Assembly: GCA_004297225.1 (NCBI GenBank)
Contig: SCUI01000009.1
Coordinates: 26,904 to 90,903 of the forward strand
Source: Lysobacteraceae bacterium
GTDB lineage: Bacteria > Pseudomonadota > Gammaproteobacteria > Xanthomonadales > Xanthomonadaceae
Reading direction: 5' to 3'
DNA length: 64,000 bases
Below are positions 18,049 through 30,711 of the stretch, in pieces (within the stretch, counting starts at the first letter, position 1; the number at the start of each line of letters is the position of its first letter). The translations under genes and the position numbers were made by a program. Under the pieces are notes generated by a model. It worked only from the letters and a program-made list of their open reading frames with translations, was not told the DNA's origin and did not search any database.

Positions 18049-19632
18049 TTACGCGGCCCTGGCCACGTCCCCGGCCGGCGCCGAGGTGCGGATCAGGTGG
18101 TCGAAGGCACTCAGCGCCGCGGTGCAGCCGGCGCCCATCGCGATCACGATCTGCTTGTACGGCACCGTGGTCGCGTCGCCGGCGGCGAACACGCCCGGCA
18201 CGCTGGCGGCACCGCGCTCGTCGATCACGATCTCGCCGCGCGGGCTCAGCTCGACCGTGCCCTTCAACCACTCGGTGTTGGGCAGCAGGCCGATCTGCAC
18301 GAACACGCCGGCCAGTTCGATCGTGCGCGACTCGCCACTCTCGCGGTCCTTGTAGACCAGCGCATTGACCTTCTGGCCGTCGCCCAGGACCTCGGTGGTC
18401 TGCGCGCCGACCAGGATGTCCACGTTCGGCAGGCTGCGCAGCTTGCGCTGCAGGACTTCATCGGCGCGCAGCTTCGAGTCGAACTCGAGCAGGGTGACGT
18501 GCTCGACGATGCCGGCCAGGTCGATCGCGGCCTCGACGCCGGAGTTGCCGCCGCCGACCACCGCCACGCGCTTGCCCTTGAACAGCGGGCCGTCGCAGTG
18601 CGGGCAGTAGGCCACGCCCTTGTTGCGGTACTGGTCCTCGCCGGGCACGCCCATCTGCCGCCAGCGCGCGCCGGTGGACAGCACCACCGACTTCGCCTTC
18701 AGCGTGGCGCCGCTCTCCAGCACCACTTCAATGAGGCCGCCGGGCTGCTTCGCTGGAACGAGCTTCGTCGCCCGCTGCAGGTTCATCACGTCCACGTCGT
18801 ATTCGCGCACATGCTGCTCCAGCGCGACGCCGAGCTTGGGGCCCTCGGTGTACTGCACGGAAATGAAGTTCTCGATCGCCAGCGTGTCCAGCACCTGGCC
18901 GCCGAAGCGCTCGGCGGCGACGCCGGTGCGGATACCCTTGCGCGCCGCGTAGATCGCCGCCGCCGAGCCGGCCGGGCCACCGCCGACCACGAGCACGTCG
19001 AAGGGGTCCTTCTTCGCGATCTGTTCGGCCGCCTTCTTCGCCGCGCCGGTGTCGAGCCTGGCGACGACCTGCTCGATCGTCATCCGGCCCTGGTCGAACG
19101 GCTGGCCGTTGAGGAACACGGTCGGCACGCTCATCACCTCGCGCGCCTCGACCTCGCCCTGGTACAGGGCGCCATCGATGGCGACGTGGCGGATGTTCGA
19201 ATTGAGCACGCTCATCGCGTTCAGCGCCTGCACCGTGTCGGGGCAGCTCTGGCAGGAGAGCGACATGTAGGTTTCGAACAGGAACTCACCCTCCAGGTCG
19301 CGGACCTGGTTGGCGAGGGCCTCCTCGATCTTCACCGGGTGGCCGCCGACCTGCAGCAGCGCCAGCACCAGCGAGGTGAATTCATGGCCCATCGGGATGC
19401 CGGCGAAACGCACGGACACGTCGGTGCCGGCGCGGACGATGGCGAACGAGGGCTTGCGCGCGTCGTCGCCGTCGCGCAGGGAAATCTTCGTGGAGGTCGA
19501 AGCGATGTCGCGCAGCAGTTCGCCGAGCTCGCGCGACGCATCGCTGTCGTCCAGCGACGCGACGAGTTCGATCGGCTGCTGCAGCTTTTCCATGTAGGCC
19601 GCGAGCTGGGCCTTGAGGTCTGCGTCGAGCAT
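18049..19632 (-). CDS. ahpF: Alkyl hydroperoxide reductase subunit F
   Basis: NADH-dependent flavoprotein disulfide reductase that regenerates AhpC. The 527-residue protein has the N-terminal tandem thioredoxin-fold domain with active CQSC (Cys127/Cys130), then a thioredoxin-reductase-like part: FAD-binding [20 protein letters not shown], the redox pair CPHC (Cys343/Cys346), NAD-binding [19 protein letters not shown] and the C-terminal GVFAAGDAT motif. The start at 19632 follows family length; an earlier in-frame start would add 18 atypical residues. A GC-rich hairpin separates it from ahpC. Confidence 0.97.
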   Translation of the reverse strand: MLDADLKAQLAAYMEKLQQPIELVASLDDSDASRELGELLRDIASTSTKISLRDGDDARKPSFAIVRAGTDVSVRFAGIPMGHEFTSLVLALLQVGGHPVKIEEALANQVRDLEGEFLFETYMSLSCQSCPDTVQALNAMSVLNSNIRHVAIDGALYQGEVEAREVMSVPTVFLNGQPFDQGRMTIEQVVARLDTGAAKKAAEQIAKKDPFDVLVVGGGPAGSAAAIYAARKGIRTGVAAERFGGQVLDTLAIENFISVQYTEGPKLGVALEQHVREYDVDVMNLQRATKLVPAKQPGGLIEVVLESGATLKAKSVVLSTGARWRQMGVPGEDQYRNKGVAYCPHCDGPLFKGKRVAVVGGGNSGVEAAIDLAGIVEHVTLLEFDSKLRADEVLQRKLRSLPNVDILVGAQTTEVLGDGQKVNALVYKDRESGESRTIELAGVFVQIGLLPNTEWLKGTVELSPRGEIVIDERGAASVPGVFAAGDATTVPYKQIVIAMGAGCTAALSAFDHLIRTSAPAGDVARAA

Positions 19633-19690
19633 GTGGGGGGCTCCGAAGGTCCGGGGCTTTCGATGGAAAGCGTGGGGGGGAATCAAGGTG

Positions 19691-19715
19691 CCCGGGCGGT
19701 GGGGGACCGCCCGGG
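19691..19715. other. Intercistronic hairpin between ahpC and ahpF
   Basis: A perfect 10-bp stem (19691-19700 with 19706-19715) closes a 5-base loop, all G/C-rich, in the 126-base gap between ahpC and ahpF. No T-run follows on the minus strand, so it is not a complete intrinsic terminator. It may give partial termination or protect the 3' end of ahpC mRNA, which would yield more AhpC than AhpF. Confidence 0.75.
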
Positions 19716-19758
19716 ACGGGTGCGGACCGGGGCTTCAGGCCGGCCCGCGGGGGGAGGG

Positions 19759-20322
19759 TCAGATCTTGCCGACCAGGTCCAGCGAGGGCTTCAGGGTCTT
19801 GTCGCCTTCCTTCCACTTCGCCGGGCAGACCTCACCCGGATGGGCGGCCACGTACTGCGCGGCCTTGACCTTGCGCAGCAGGTCGCCGGCGTCGCGGCCG
19901 ATGCCCTCGGCGGTGACTTCCATCGCCTGGATCACGCCCTCGGGATCGATCACGAAGGTGCCGCGGTCGGCCAGGCCCGCATCCTCGCGCATGACCTCGA
20001 AATTGCGGGTCACGGTGCCGGTCGGATCGCCGATCATCGTGTACTTGATCTTGCGGATCGCATCGGAGGTGTCGTGCCAGGCCTTGTGCGAGAAGTGGGT
20101 GTCGGTGGAGACGCTGTAGACCTCGACGCCGAGCTTCTTGAACTCGTCGTAGTGCTCGGCCAGGTCCTCGAGCTCGGTCGGGCACACGAAGGTGAAGTCG
20201 GCCGGGTAGAAGACCACCACCGACCACTTGCCCTTGAGGTCCGCGTCGCTGACTTCGATGAACTTGCCTTCCTTGAAGGCCTGCGCCTTGAAGGGCTTGA
20301 TGGGGGTGTTGATCAATGCCAT
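19759..20322 (-). CDS. ahpC: Alkyl hydroperoxide reductase subunit C (peroxiredoxin)
   Basis: Typical 2-Cys peroxiredoxin reducing hydrogen peroxide and organic hydroperoxides. The 187-residue protein has peroxidatic Cys47 in [12 protein letters not shown] and resolving Cys166 in GEVCPAKW, plus the oligomer-interface region and a C-terminal tail ending GKI. The ATG has a GAGGA ribosome site. An OxyR-type operator lies about 80 bases upstream. It is the first gene of ahpC-ahpF-oxyR. Confidence 0.98.
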   Translation of the reverse strand: MALINTPIKPFKAQAFKEGKFIEVSDADLKGKWSVVVFYPADFTFVCPTELEDLAEHYDEFKKLGVEVYSVSTDTHFSHKAWHDTSDAIRKIKYTMIGDPTGTVTRNFEVMREDAGLADRGTFVIDPEGVIQAMEVTAEGIGRDAGDLLRKVKAAQYVAAHPGEVCPAKWKEGDKTLKPSLDLVGKI

Positions 20323-20404
20323 GCGGATGTCCTCGGGTGGTGGGAGAAAGTCCTGGGTAACCAGGAGGCAGGGCCATGTTAGGCCGGCCTATTCAAATCA
20401 TCAA

Positions 20405-20441
20405 ATCGATTGATTTCATCAATACGATAGGTTGGGTCTAT
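20405..20441. promoter_or_regulatory. Probable OxyR operator upstream of ahpC
   Basis: The downstream half is a perfect ATAG-N7-CTAT (20427-20441: ATAGGTTGGGTCTAT), the OxyR half-site pattern. At the required 7-base phasing the other half reads ATCG (20405) and TCAT (20416), matching 3/4 and 2/4 positions. The site sits in the 239-base gap between ahpC and the divergent small membrane gene, in an A/T-rich stretch rare in this genome. Assignment to ahpC control is inferred from position. Confidence 0.65.
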
Positions 20442-20561
20442 CAAGGCCCGTGACGCGCCCGCTCGGCCGGCCACGGGCCAGACGCCTTTGCACATGCTGC
20501 ACACGCCAACGACCCGCGGCGGCGTCTGATGACCGTGCCCTTACCAGATGGAGCCAAGACC

Positions 20562-20924
20562 ATGGAAGTCCAAGCCCTGCTGCAAACCTGCGTCGTCCTG
20601 TTCCTGCTGGCCGCCCTGGGCGGCGTGGTGATGGCCGGGATCCGCTTCGGCGGCCGGCGCAACCCACCGGTCTGGCTGGCGATGGCGCACGGCGGCCTCG
20701 CGGTGGCCGGCGTCGCCCTGCTGGCATTCGCGGTACTCGCGCTCAGCGTCCCGGCCATGGCCACCTGGGCGCTGCTGCTGTTCCTGGTCGCCGCCGCCGG
20801 CGGCACCATCCTTTTCCTGGCCTACGAATGGAAGCGCGAACTGCTGCCGACCTGGCTGGTGGTGGTGCATGCACTGGTGGCGGTGGTCGGCTTCGTGCTG
20901 TTGCTGGTCGCGGCGTACGCCTGA
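20562..20924 (+). CDS. Small four-helix membrane protein
   Basis: A 120-residue protein consisting almost wholly of four hydrophobic helices ([74 protein letters not shown]) with short charged loops. The ATG at 20562 has a GGAG site 8 bases upstream; an in-frame ATG at 20529 is less well placed. Its last ~100 bases overlap, antisense, the 3' end of lhr. I recognise no family. Its start faces the ahpC/OxyR control region, so peroxide control is possible but not shown. Confidence 0.6.
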   Translation: MEVQALLQTCVVLFLLAALGGVVMAGIRFGGRRNPPVWLAMAHGGLAVAGVALLAFAVLALSVPAMATWALLLFLVAAAGGTILFLAYEWKRELLPTWLVVVHALVAVVGFVLLLVAAYA

Positions 20925-23900
20925 GCCCGCTCCGGTTCGCGCAGCAGCATGCGGCGCGCCGCGGCGGCCTCGTCGTCGTCCAGCGTCGCCAATTGCTGCA
21001 CTTCGCCCGCGACCAGCGCGGCGAGGGCGATGCCGTCGCGGTAGAGCACGCGCGCACCGGGCAGGCGCGGGACCTTGCTGCCGGGGAGGACGGTGCCGGC
21101 GAGGTTGAGCGGGTCGCTTGCCGAGACGGCGACCATCGCGCCGTCGGCCTGGATGCGGCGTACCTGCCGCAGGCTGGCCACCGCCTCGGGCAGCGCGAAC
21201 TGTTCTCCCGACAATCCCGAGACGAAGCGCCCGCCGCGCACTTCGCCGCGTGCCTCGAGCCGGTGGTAGACGCGCAGCAACTCGCGCCAGGTCGGCAGCC
21301 AGGCCGCTTCGCGCTCCAGCAGGCGCCAGCAGACCACGCCGTAGCGCCGCAGCAACACCCGCGCGATGTGTTCGACGGCTTCCGCCGGCGCCTTCGCACC
21401 GGCGACGGCGGCGTCGCGCCGCGCGAGCGTCCAGCGGCCGGCGTCCTCGATCCCGAATAGCGGGGTGCGGCGGCCTCGTCGATGTGACGCGTCGCCGCGT
21501 TTCGACGGCGGCACCATCAGCGCGCGCAACCCGGCGTAGCTGTCGCAGTGCACCAGCCCGCGCGATACCAGCTCCGACAGGGCGTCTTCCACTTCGGGGC
21601 GGAGCAGTTGCGCGTGGTCCACCAGTTCGTCGAAGAACGAGGCGCCGTGCGCACGCAGCACCTCGGCGACCTTTTGCGCACGCGAGGACAATACGGGCTC
21701 GTCGGCCTGGCGCGCGGCGCTAACCTGGGTCCAGCTGGCGAAGCTGCGCCGTGGCAGCAGCGCGACCGGCGTACCTCGCACCGGCGCGTTGCCACCCGTG
21801 CCTTCGCCGGCAGCCGGCCGCAGCCGTGTCCAGGCGATGCGGCCGGCGGTGCACAGGTCGTCCAGCCAGGACGGTGAATAGTCGGCGACGCGAGCCGGCA
21901 ACAACTCCGCTTCCCACGCGCCGGCCGGGGCCTCGAAGCCTTCCAGCTGCGAGAGGACGCCCGCCAGCGCCTCGGGACCGCTGGCGCGCGCGGCCTGCGA
22001 GGCGCGCTGCCATTCGAACAGGAAGCGCATGAACTCGTGCGGCGCGACCGGCTGGATTTTCTTGCGCAGGCGGCCGATGGTCTGCCGGTGCACGCGTGCC
22101 AGCAGGTTGCGCTCGCACCATTCCCCGGCGGGCGTGCCGCTGAAGTGCCCGCGCATGGCGAAGCCTTCGCCTTCCAGCGCGACCAGCGCCATGTCCACGT
22201 CGAGTTGCGGCAACGCCAGCTGCTCCGCCAGCGCGCCCGCGGCGACCACGCCGAGCGCGGACAGGCGCCCGCGCAGCACTTCGACCAGTGCCTGCTCGCG
22301 GGTCCATTGTTCATGGGCATATTCGCGTGGCGGCGCCACCACCGGCGCCATCCGCAGGGTGGGATACAGCGCGCGCGCCAGCGGCAGGCGCTCGGCGGCG
22401 AACCAGAGGCTGGCGCCCGCGTCGACGCGCGTCGCGCGCTGGTCGCATGCCAGCGCCTGCAGGTATCCGGCCCAGCCGGGGTTGGCCAGCACTTCGCGGG
22501 CGGTGACGCAGCCCACGCCCATCAGCGCCTCGTGCATTTCGTCGGCACTGCGCGCGCTGGGCCAGGCCTGTTCGCGGACTTCGGAAATCGCGGCCGGATC
22601 CAGGCGTGCGAGATCGCCGGCGTCGCCGCGATCGGCATAGCCGCGGGTCATGACCGCCTGGGTGCGGCGTTCCTCCAGCGGCGCATCGTCGAGGAAGGCA
22701 TAGGGCCGGGCGTTCAGCGCCTCGGCGGCGAACGGCGACGGTGCAGTGACATCACGGGCGACCACTTCCACTTCGCCCGCTTCCATCCGTCGCAACAGCG
22801 ACAGCCAGCCTTCGGTGTCCATGGCCTCGTGCAGGCAGTCGTCCAGGGTCTGCGCCACCAGTGGATGGTCCGGTACCTCGCGTTCGCCGACGATGTTCTC
22901 CAGGCAGGCGACCTGGTCGGGGAAGACGCTGGCCAGCAGGTCTTCCGAACGCATCCGCTGCAGCTGGGGCGCCACCTTCCTGCCGCCGACGAAGCGCGGC
23001 AGCGCCAGCGCGGTGGTCGCGTTCCAGCGCCAGCGCGCACCGAACAGCGGCGCGTCGAGCAACGCCTGCACCAAGATGTGTTCGGCCGAGGACGAATGCA
23101 GGTAGCCGGCGACCTCGATCAGCGGGAACGAGTGGCTGGTGGACAACGACAGCACGATCGCGTTCTCGGTTGCCGCCGCCTGCAGCTCGAAGTTGAACTT
23201 GCGGCAGAAACGCTTGCGCAGGGCCAGGCCCCAGGCGCGGTTGAGCCGGCTGCCGTAGGGCGAATGGATCACCAGCTGGGTGCCGCCGGATTCGTCGAAG
23301 AAGCGCTCCAGCACCAGAGTGTCGCGCGTGGGCATCACGCCCAGCGCCATCCGCTGGTTGTCGCAGTACTCGGCAAGCTGGTGCGCCGCTTCGGCCGGCA
23401 AGCCAAGGCCGTCGACCAGCCAGGCCACCAGCGGCGCGTTGTCGGCATCCAGCCGCGCGGCGATCTCCTCGCGCAGGCGCGACACGCCGATCGACAGCTC
23501 GTCCGTTCGGCCCGGCGCCTCGCCCAGCCAGAACGGGATCGTCGGCGGCTGGCCCTGCGCGTCCTCGACCCGGACACGGCCGGCCTCGACACGAAGGATA
23601 CGGTAGCTGGCATTGCCGAGCTGGAAGATGTCGCCGGCGATGGACTCGACTGCGAAGTCTTCGTTGACGTTGCCGATGATGACCGATTCGGGTTCCAGCA
23701 CGACGTTGTAGTCGCCGGTGTCCGGGATGGTTCCGCCCGACATCACCGCGGTCATCCGCCCGCCGGCCCGCCCGCGCAGGCGCCCGTGCACGGCGTCGCG
23801 GTGCAGGTAGGCGCCGCGGTTGCCGCGTCGCGTGGCGTAGCCGTCGGCCAGCATCCGCACCACCGCGTCGAAATCCTTGCGCGCCAGGTCGCGGTACGGC

Positions 23901-25228
23901 CACGCGCGGCGCAACCAGTCGTACAGCGCATCCTCGTCCCACTCGCGCGCCGCCACTTCGGCGACGATCTGCTGGGCGAGCACGTCCAGCGGCGCGACCG
24001 GCATCACCAGCGCGTCCAGTTCGCCGCGGCGCACGCAATCGAGCAGCGCCGCGCATTCGACCAGGTCTTCGCGCGAGGTCGGGAACAGCCTGCCCTTGGG
24101 GGTGCCGCCGACGGAATGGCCGGATCGGCCGACGCGTTGCAGGAACGCGGCGATCGAGCGCGGCGAACCCAGCTGCACCACCAGGTCGACGTCGCCGACG
24201 TCGATGCCCAGTTCCAGCGAGGCGGTGGCGACCAGCACCTTCAGCCGGCCGGCCTTGAGCCGCTGTTCCGCGTCCAGCCGGAGTTCCTTCGACAGCGAAC
24301 CGTGGTGCGCGGCGACCGCCTCCTTGCCCAGGCGCTCGCCCAGGTGGCGGGCGGTACGCTCGGCCATGCGCCGGGTGTTGACGAACACCAGCGTGGTGCG
24401 ATGCGACTCCACCAGCTCCGCCACCCGCGCGTACACCAGGTCCCATTGTTCGTGCGACATCACCGGCTGCAGCGGCACCGGCGGCAGTTCCAGCGCCAGG
24501 TCGCGACGGCGCGAGTAGCCGATGTCGACGATCTCGCACTCGTCCGCTCCGACCAGGAAACGCGCGACCGCGTCGATGGGTTTCTGCGTCGCGGACAAGC
24601 CGATTCGCGCCAGCCGCGTGCCGCACAGCGCTTCCAGCCGTTCCAGCGTCAGCGCCAGGTGGCTGCCGCGCTTGTTGCCGGCGAGCGCGTGGATCTCGTC
24701 GACGATGACTTCGCGGGTGCTGGCGAGCATCGCCCGCCCGGACTCCGATCCGAGCAGCACGTACAGCGATTCTGGCGTGGTGACCAGGATGTGCGGCGGG
24801 TGCTTGCGCATCGCGGCGCGCTCGGCCTGCGGGGTGTCGCCGGTGCGCACCGCGGTGCGCAGGTCGACGTCCGGGAGGCCCAGGCGCGCGAGCTCCCCGC
24901 GGATGCCGGCCAGCGGCGCCTCGAGGTTGAGATGGATGTCGTTGGACAGCGCCTTCAGCGGCGACACGTACACCACCCTGGTCGCATCGGGCAGCCCACC
25001 CCCGGCCAGGCCTTCGCGCACCAGCGAGTCGATCGCGGACAGGAACGCGGTCAGCGTCTTCCCCGAGCCGGTGGGCGCGGCCACCAGCGTGTGCCGTCCG
25101 GAGGCGATCGCCGGCCAGGCCTGCCGCTGGGCGGGTGTCGGCTCCGGGAACGCACGCCGGAACCACGCCGCCACCGCGGGGTGGAAGCTTTCGAGCACGT
25201 CGTGGCGGGCGGGGGCAGGGGACGCCAT
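20822..25228 (-). CDS. lhr: Large helicase-related protein Lhr
   Basis: Very large superfamily 2 ATP-dependent helicase. The 1468-residue protein has motif I APTGSGKT, motif II DEIH (VIVDEIHAL), motif III LSATQ, motif IV region [14 protein letters not shown], motif [19 protein letters not shown] and motif [10 protein letters not shown]. These make the ~870-residue Lhr core with winged helix and Lhr-specific domain; the remaining ~500 residues form the C-terminal extension of long proteobacterial Lhr. It is implicated in DNA repair. The ATG at 25228 precedes the canonical [23 protein letters not shown] start. Its last ~34 codons overlap the opposite-strand membrane gene. Confidence 0.93.
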   Translation of the reverse strand: MASPAPARHDVLESFHPAVAAWFRRAFPEPTPAQRQAWPAIASGRHTLVAAPTGSGKTLTAFLSAIDSLVREGLAGGGLPDATRVVYVSPLKALSNDIHLNLEAPLAGIRGELARLGLPDVDLRTAVRTGDTPQAERAAMRKHPPHILVTTPESLYVLLGSESGRAMLASTREVIVDEIHALAGNKRGSHLALTLERLEALCGTRLARIGLSATQKPIDAVARFLVGADECEIVDIGYSRRRDLALELPPVPLQPVMSHEQWDLVYARVAELVESHRTTLVFVNTRRMAERTARHLGERLGKEAVAAHHGSLSKELRLDAEQRLKAGRLKVLVATASLELGIDVGDVDLVVQLGSPRSIAAFLQRVGRSGHSVGGTPKGRLFPTSREDLVECAALLDCVRRGELDALVMPVAPLDVLAQQIVAEVAAREWDEDALYDWLRRAWPYRDLARKDFDAVVRMLADGYATRRGNRGAYLHRDAVHGRLRGRAGGRMTAVMSGGTIPDTGDYNVVLEPESVIIGNVNEDFAVESIAGDIFQLGNASYRILRVEAGRVRVEDAQGQPPTIPFWLGEAPGRTDELSIGVSRLREEIAARLDADNAPLVAWLVDGLGLPAEAAHQLAEYCDNQRMALGVMPTRDTLVLERFFDESGGTQLVIHSPYGSRLNRAWGLALRKRFCRKFNFELQAAATENAIVLSLSTSHSFPLIEVAGYLHSSSAEHILVQALLDAPLFGARWRWNATTALALPRFVGGRKVAPQLQRMRSEDLLASVFPDQVACLENIVGEREVPDHPLVAQTLDDCLHEAMDTEGWLSLLRRMEAGEVEVVARDVTAPSPFAAEALNARPYAFLDDAPLEERRTQAVMTRGYADRGDAGDLARLDPAAISEVREQAWPSARSADEMHEALMGVGCVTAREVLANPGWAGYLQALACDQRATRVDAGASLWFAAERLPLARALYPTLRMAPVVAPPREYAHEQWTREQALVEVLRGRLSALGVVAAGALAEQLALPQLDVDMALVALEGEGFAMRGHFSGTPAGEWCERNLLARVHRQTIGRLRKKIQPVAPHEFMRFLFEWQRASQAARASGPEALAGVLSQLEGFEAPAGAWEAELLPARVADYSPSWLDDLCTAGRIAWTRLRPAAGEGTGGNAPVRGTPVALLPRRSFASWTQVSAARQADEPVLSSRAQKVAEVLRAHGASFFDELVDHAQLLRPEVEDALSELVSRGLVHCDSYAGLRALMVPPSKRGDASHRRGRRTPLFGIEDAGRWTLARRDAAVAGAKAPAEAVEHIARVLLRRYGVVCWRLLEREAAWLPTWRELLRVYHRLEARGEVRGGRFVSGLSGEQFALPEAVASLRQVRRIQADGAMVAVSASDPLNLAGTVLPGSKVPRLPGARVLYRDGIALAALVAGEVQQLATLDDDEAAAARRMLLREPERAQAYAATSNSTKPTTATSACTTTSQVGSSSRFHS

Positions 25229-25350
25229 CGGGCCATTATCCGCAGCCTTGTCGCAAGGCCTGCGACAGGGCGAGGCATCGGCCTTCTTCATCTGGCGACG
25301 ACGCCGACTGCCGATGCTTGCGCGCTGATCCTTCAATGCCGGAGCCGCCA

Positions 25351-25545
25351 ATGACCACCGCCCTCGACAAGCCCCTGCGCCGCGAGATCCAGATCGACGA
25401 GCGCCCCTATACCCTGACCGTCGACGGCCACGGCCTGAAGCTGGTGGAGAAGGGCCGCCGCAACGGTATCGAACTGGCCTGGCGCGACCTCGCCAACGGC
25501 GACGCGGCCCTGGCGGCGGCGCTGCAGGGCTCCGTCCGGGGTTGA
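25351..25545 (+). CDS. Small 64-residue protein of unknown function
   Basis: A short gene with ATG at 25351 preceded by GGAG at a 6-base distance; an in-frame ATG at 25336 is also possible. The product has beta-strand-like alternation ([32 protein letters not shown]) and a C-terminal helix, is charged and soluble, and has no membrane segment or cysteine. I recognise no named family. It lies alone between divergent lhr and the downstream aminopeptidase gene, and its codon choice matches its neighbours. Confidence 0.6.
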   Translation: MTTALDKPLRREIQIDERPYTLTVDGHGLKLVEKGRRNGIELAWRDLANGDAALAAALQGSVRG

Positions 25546-25651
25546 ACGAAGCTCGCGCCGCGTGCATTCCCCCCGGTCGGGACTTTCGGCACGGTAGGGC
25601 GGGTTCGCGCCCCGGTTAGGCTCCACGGGATCCCCTCCCCGAGATCCGCCG

Positions 25652-28344
<2,693 letters not shown>

Positions 28345-28345
<1 letters not shown>

Positions 28346-29175
28346 TGCAGCGCATCGATGCGCTGCTGCGCGATGCATCGGCCCGGATCGATCCGGCCGA
28401 TGCCGCGCTGCTGCTGGCGCATGCCCTGGGCCGGTCGCGCGGCTGGCTGTACGCGCATGGCGACGAAGTTCCGGAGCCGGCGCTGCTGCGGCGTTTCGAG
28501 GCCCTGCTCGCGCGCCGCCTCGGCGGCGAGCCGGTCGCCTACCTCACCGGCACCCGCGGATTCTGGACCTTCGAACTGCAGGTCACGCCGGACACGCTGA
28601 TCCCGAGGCCGGAAACCGAGCGTCTGGTCGAACTGGCGCTGGAACGCCTGCAGCCGGGCGCCGCGCTGCGCATCGCCGACCTTGGTACCGGCAGCGGTGC
28701 GATCGCGCTCGCGCTGGCGCTCGAGCGTCCCCGCGCGCAGGTCGTCGCCACCGACGCCAGCGCCGCGGCGCTGGCCGTCGCGCAGCGCAATGCGGTCGCG
28801 CTGGGCGCGGGCAACGTCTCGTTCCGCCAGGGCAGCTGGTTCGAACCGCTGGCCGGCGAGCGTTTCGACCTCGTCGCCAGCAACCCGCCGTACGTGGCGC
28901 AGGGCGATCCGCACCTGTCGCGCGGCGACTTGCGCTTCGAGCCTGCCGCCGCGCTTTCATCCGGCGCCGACGGCCTCGGGGACCTGCGCACGATCGTGCG
29001 CGACGCACCGGCGCACCTGCTGCCGGGCGGCTGGCTGCTGCTCGAGCACGGCTTCGACCAGGGTGCGACGGTGCGCGCCTTGCTGGAGGACGCAGGCTTC
29101 GGCGATGTCGCCACCGCGCGCGACCTCGAGGATCGCGAGCGGACCAGCCTGGGGCGCTGGCCTACAATGGGCTAG
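28345..29175 (+). CDS. prmC: Release-factor glutamine methyltransferase
   Basis: Methylates the glutamine of the GGQ motif in RF1 and RF2 with SAM. The 276-residue protein has an N-terminal helical domain ([19 protein letters not shown]), [16 protein letters not shown], the SAM-binding [14 protein letters not shown] and the catalytic ASNPPYVA. It starts at GTG within TAGTG, sharing one base with the stop of the M1 aminopeptidase gene; no separate ribosome site is evident, so coupling is likely. Its substrate RF1 (prfA) is encoded at 47287-48369. Confidence 0.95.
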
Positions 29176-29193
29176 TACCCGCAGGAGCCAGGC

Positions 29194-30144
29194 ATGCGCA
29201 CGCTGTATCCCGAGATCGAGCCCTACGACACCGGCATCCTCGAAGTCGACAGCCGCCACAAGCTCTACTACGAGCAATGCGGCAATCCCGACGGCAAGCC
29301 GGCGGTGCTGCTGCACGGTGGCCCGGGCGGCGGCTGCAGCGCGAAGATGCGGCGCTTCCACGATCCGGCGAAGTACCGGATCATCCTGTTCGACCAGCGC
29401 GGCGCGGGACGCTCGACGCCGCATGCCGACCTGGTGGACAACACCACCTGGGACCTGGTTTCGGACATCGAGAAGCTGCGCACCCGGCTGGGCGTCGACC
29501 GCTGGCAGGTGTTCGGCGGCAGCTGGGGTTCGACCCTGGCGCTGGCCTATGCGGAAGCGCATCCGCGGCGGGTCACCGAGCTGGTGCTGCGCGGCATCTT
29601 CATGCTGCGCCGCTGGGAACTGGAATGGTTCTACCAGGAAGGTGCCTCGCGGCTGTTCCCGGAAGCGTGGGAGCAGTACATCGCGGCGATCCCGGAAGTG
29701 GAGCGGCATGACCTGATCAGTGCATTCCATCGCCGGCTGACCTCGGAAGACGAGCCGACGCGGCTGGCGGCCGCGCGTGCCTGGAGCGTCTGGGAAGGCG
29801 CGACCAGCTTCCTGCACGTGGATCCCGCCTTCGTCGCGGGCCACGAGGATGCCGCGTTCGCGCTCGCCTTCGCCCGGATCGAGAACCACTACTTCGTCAA
29901 CGGCGGTTTCTTCGAGGTCGACGACCAGCTGCTGCGCGACGCGCACCGCATCGCCGACATCCCCGGCGTGATCGTGCACGGTCGCTACGACGTGGTCTGC
30001 CCGGTCCAGAACGCCTGGGACCTGCACAAGGCCTGGCCGAAGGGCGAACTGGTTGTGAATGCCGGTTCCGGCCACTCGGCGTTCGAAGCCGAGCACGTGC
30101 ACGCGCTGGTGGAGGCGACCGACAGGTTCGGTTCCTCGAGTTGA
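29194..30144 (+). CDS. pip: Proline iminopeptidase
   Basis: Alpha/beta-hydrolase that cleaves N-terminal proline (peptidase S33). The 316-residue length and sequence closely resemble the Xanthomonas enzyme: oxyanion HGGPGGGCS, nucleophile Ser110 in GGSWGSTLAL, a helical cap, and C-terminal catalytic Asp and His in VHGRYDVVCP and GSGHSAFE. A GCAGGAG ribosome site precedes the ATG, and a TACAAT box within the end of prmC (29163) could be a separate promoter. It ends 12 bases from the convergent nudix gene. Confidence 0.97.
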   Translation: MRTLYPEIEPYDTGILEVDSRHKLYYEQCGNPDGKPAVLLHGGPGGGCSAKMRRFHDPAKYRIILFDQRGAGRSTPHADLVDNTTWDLVSDIEKLRTRLGVDRWQVFGGSWGSTLALAYAEAHPRRVTELVLRGIFMLRRWELEWFYQEGASRLFPEAWEQYIAAIPEVERHDLISAFHRRLTSEDEPTRLAAARAWSVWEGATSFLHVDPAFVAGHEDAAFALAFARIENHYFVNGGFFEVDDQLLRDAHRIADIPGVIVHGRYDVVCPVQNAWDLHKAWPKGELVVNAGSGHSAFEAEHVHALVEATDRFGSSS

Positions 30145-30156
30145 GCCGGGTTTCCC

Positions 30157-30711
30157 CTAGCGATCGATCGCGGTCCCGTCCGGATTGCGCTCCAGCATCC
30201 ACAGCCCGGCCCACAGCTTGAGGTCGAGTTCGTAGCCTTCGCTGCGCTTGCGCATCAACCATGCCGGCGCGTCGGCACGCGGGACCTGGTGGACGATGAT
30301 GTCCTCGGTGCTGTCGCCGCCACCGGGGCCGACGCGCTCCAGGCCGGTGGCGCGGACGAAGGCGATGCGCTCGTTGCTCATGCCCGACGAGGTCGGACCG
30401 ACCAGCAGCACCTCGACGTGCGCGGCGCTCCACCCCGTTTCCTCGACCAGTTCGCGGCGCGCGGCGTCTTCGAGCGTGTCTTCCCCGGGCTGGTCGCCGA
30501 CCAGGCCGGCGGGCATCTCGATGGTCTTGCCGCCCAGTGGGATACGGGTTTGTTCGACGAACAGCACGCAGTCATCGGGGGTGGCGGCAATGATGATGAC
30601 CGCCATGCCGTCGGCGTGGGTGCGTTCTGCGTATTCCCAGCGCCCGCGCCGGACCAGGCGCAGCCACTTGCCCTCGCACATCGTCTCCGGCGGCGGCAAC
30701 GCTTCGCTCAT
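30157..30711 (-). CDS. Nudix hydrolase, ADP-ribose pyrophosphatase type
   Basis: A 184-residue nudix protein with EMPAGLVGDQ leading into the box and ending RRELVEETGW. The box has one irregularity: aligned on RELVEETG, the first conserved Glu position holds Asp, because of a one-residue length difference (GEDTLEDAA). The MPAGLV lead-in is typical of ADP-sugar pyrophosphatases (NudF-like). The start overlaps the stop of the upstream exonuclease gene (ATGA). The exact nucleotide substrate is not determined. Confidence 0.88.
   Translation of the reverse strand: MSEALPPPETMCEGKWLRLVRRGRWEYAERTHADGMAVIIIAATPDDCVLFVEQTRIPLGGKTIEMPAGLVGDQPGEDTLEDAARRELVEETGWSAAHVEVLLVGPTSSGMSNERIAFVRATGLERVGPGGGDSTEDIIVHQVPRADAPAWLMRKRSEGYELDLKLWAGLWMLERNPDGTAIDR

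Noticed and set aside
22037..25354. 1105-codon open frame on the plus strand opposite lhr
   Set aside because: It is antisense to a helicase with all motifs intact, is rich in His/Arg/Gln as expected for a GC-rich complementary frame, and has no recognisable domain.
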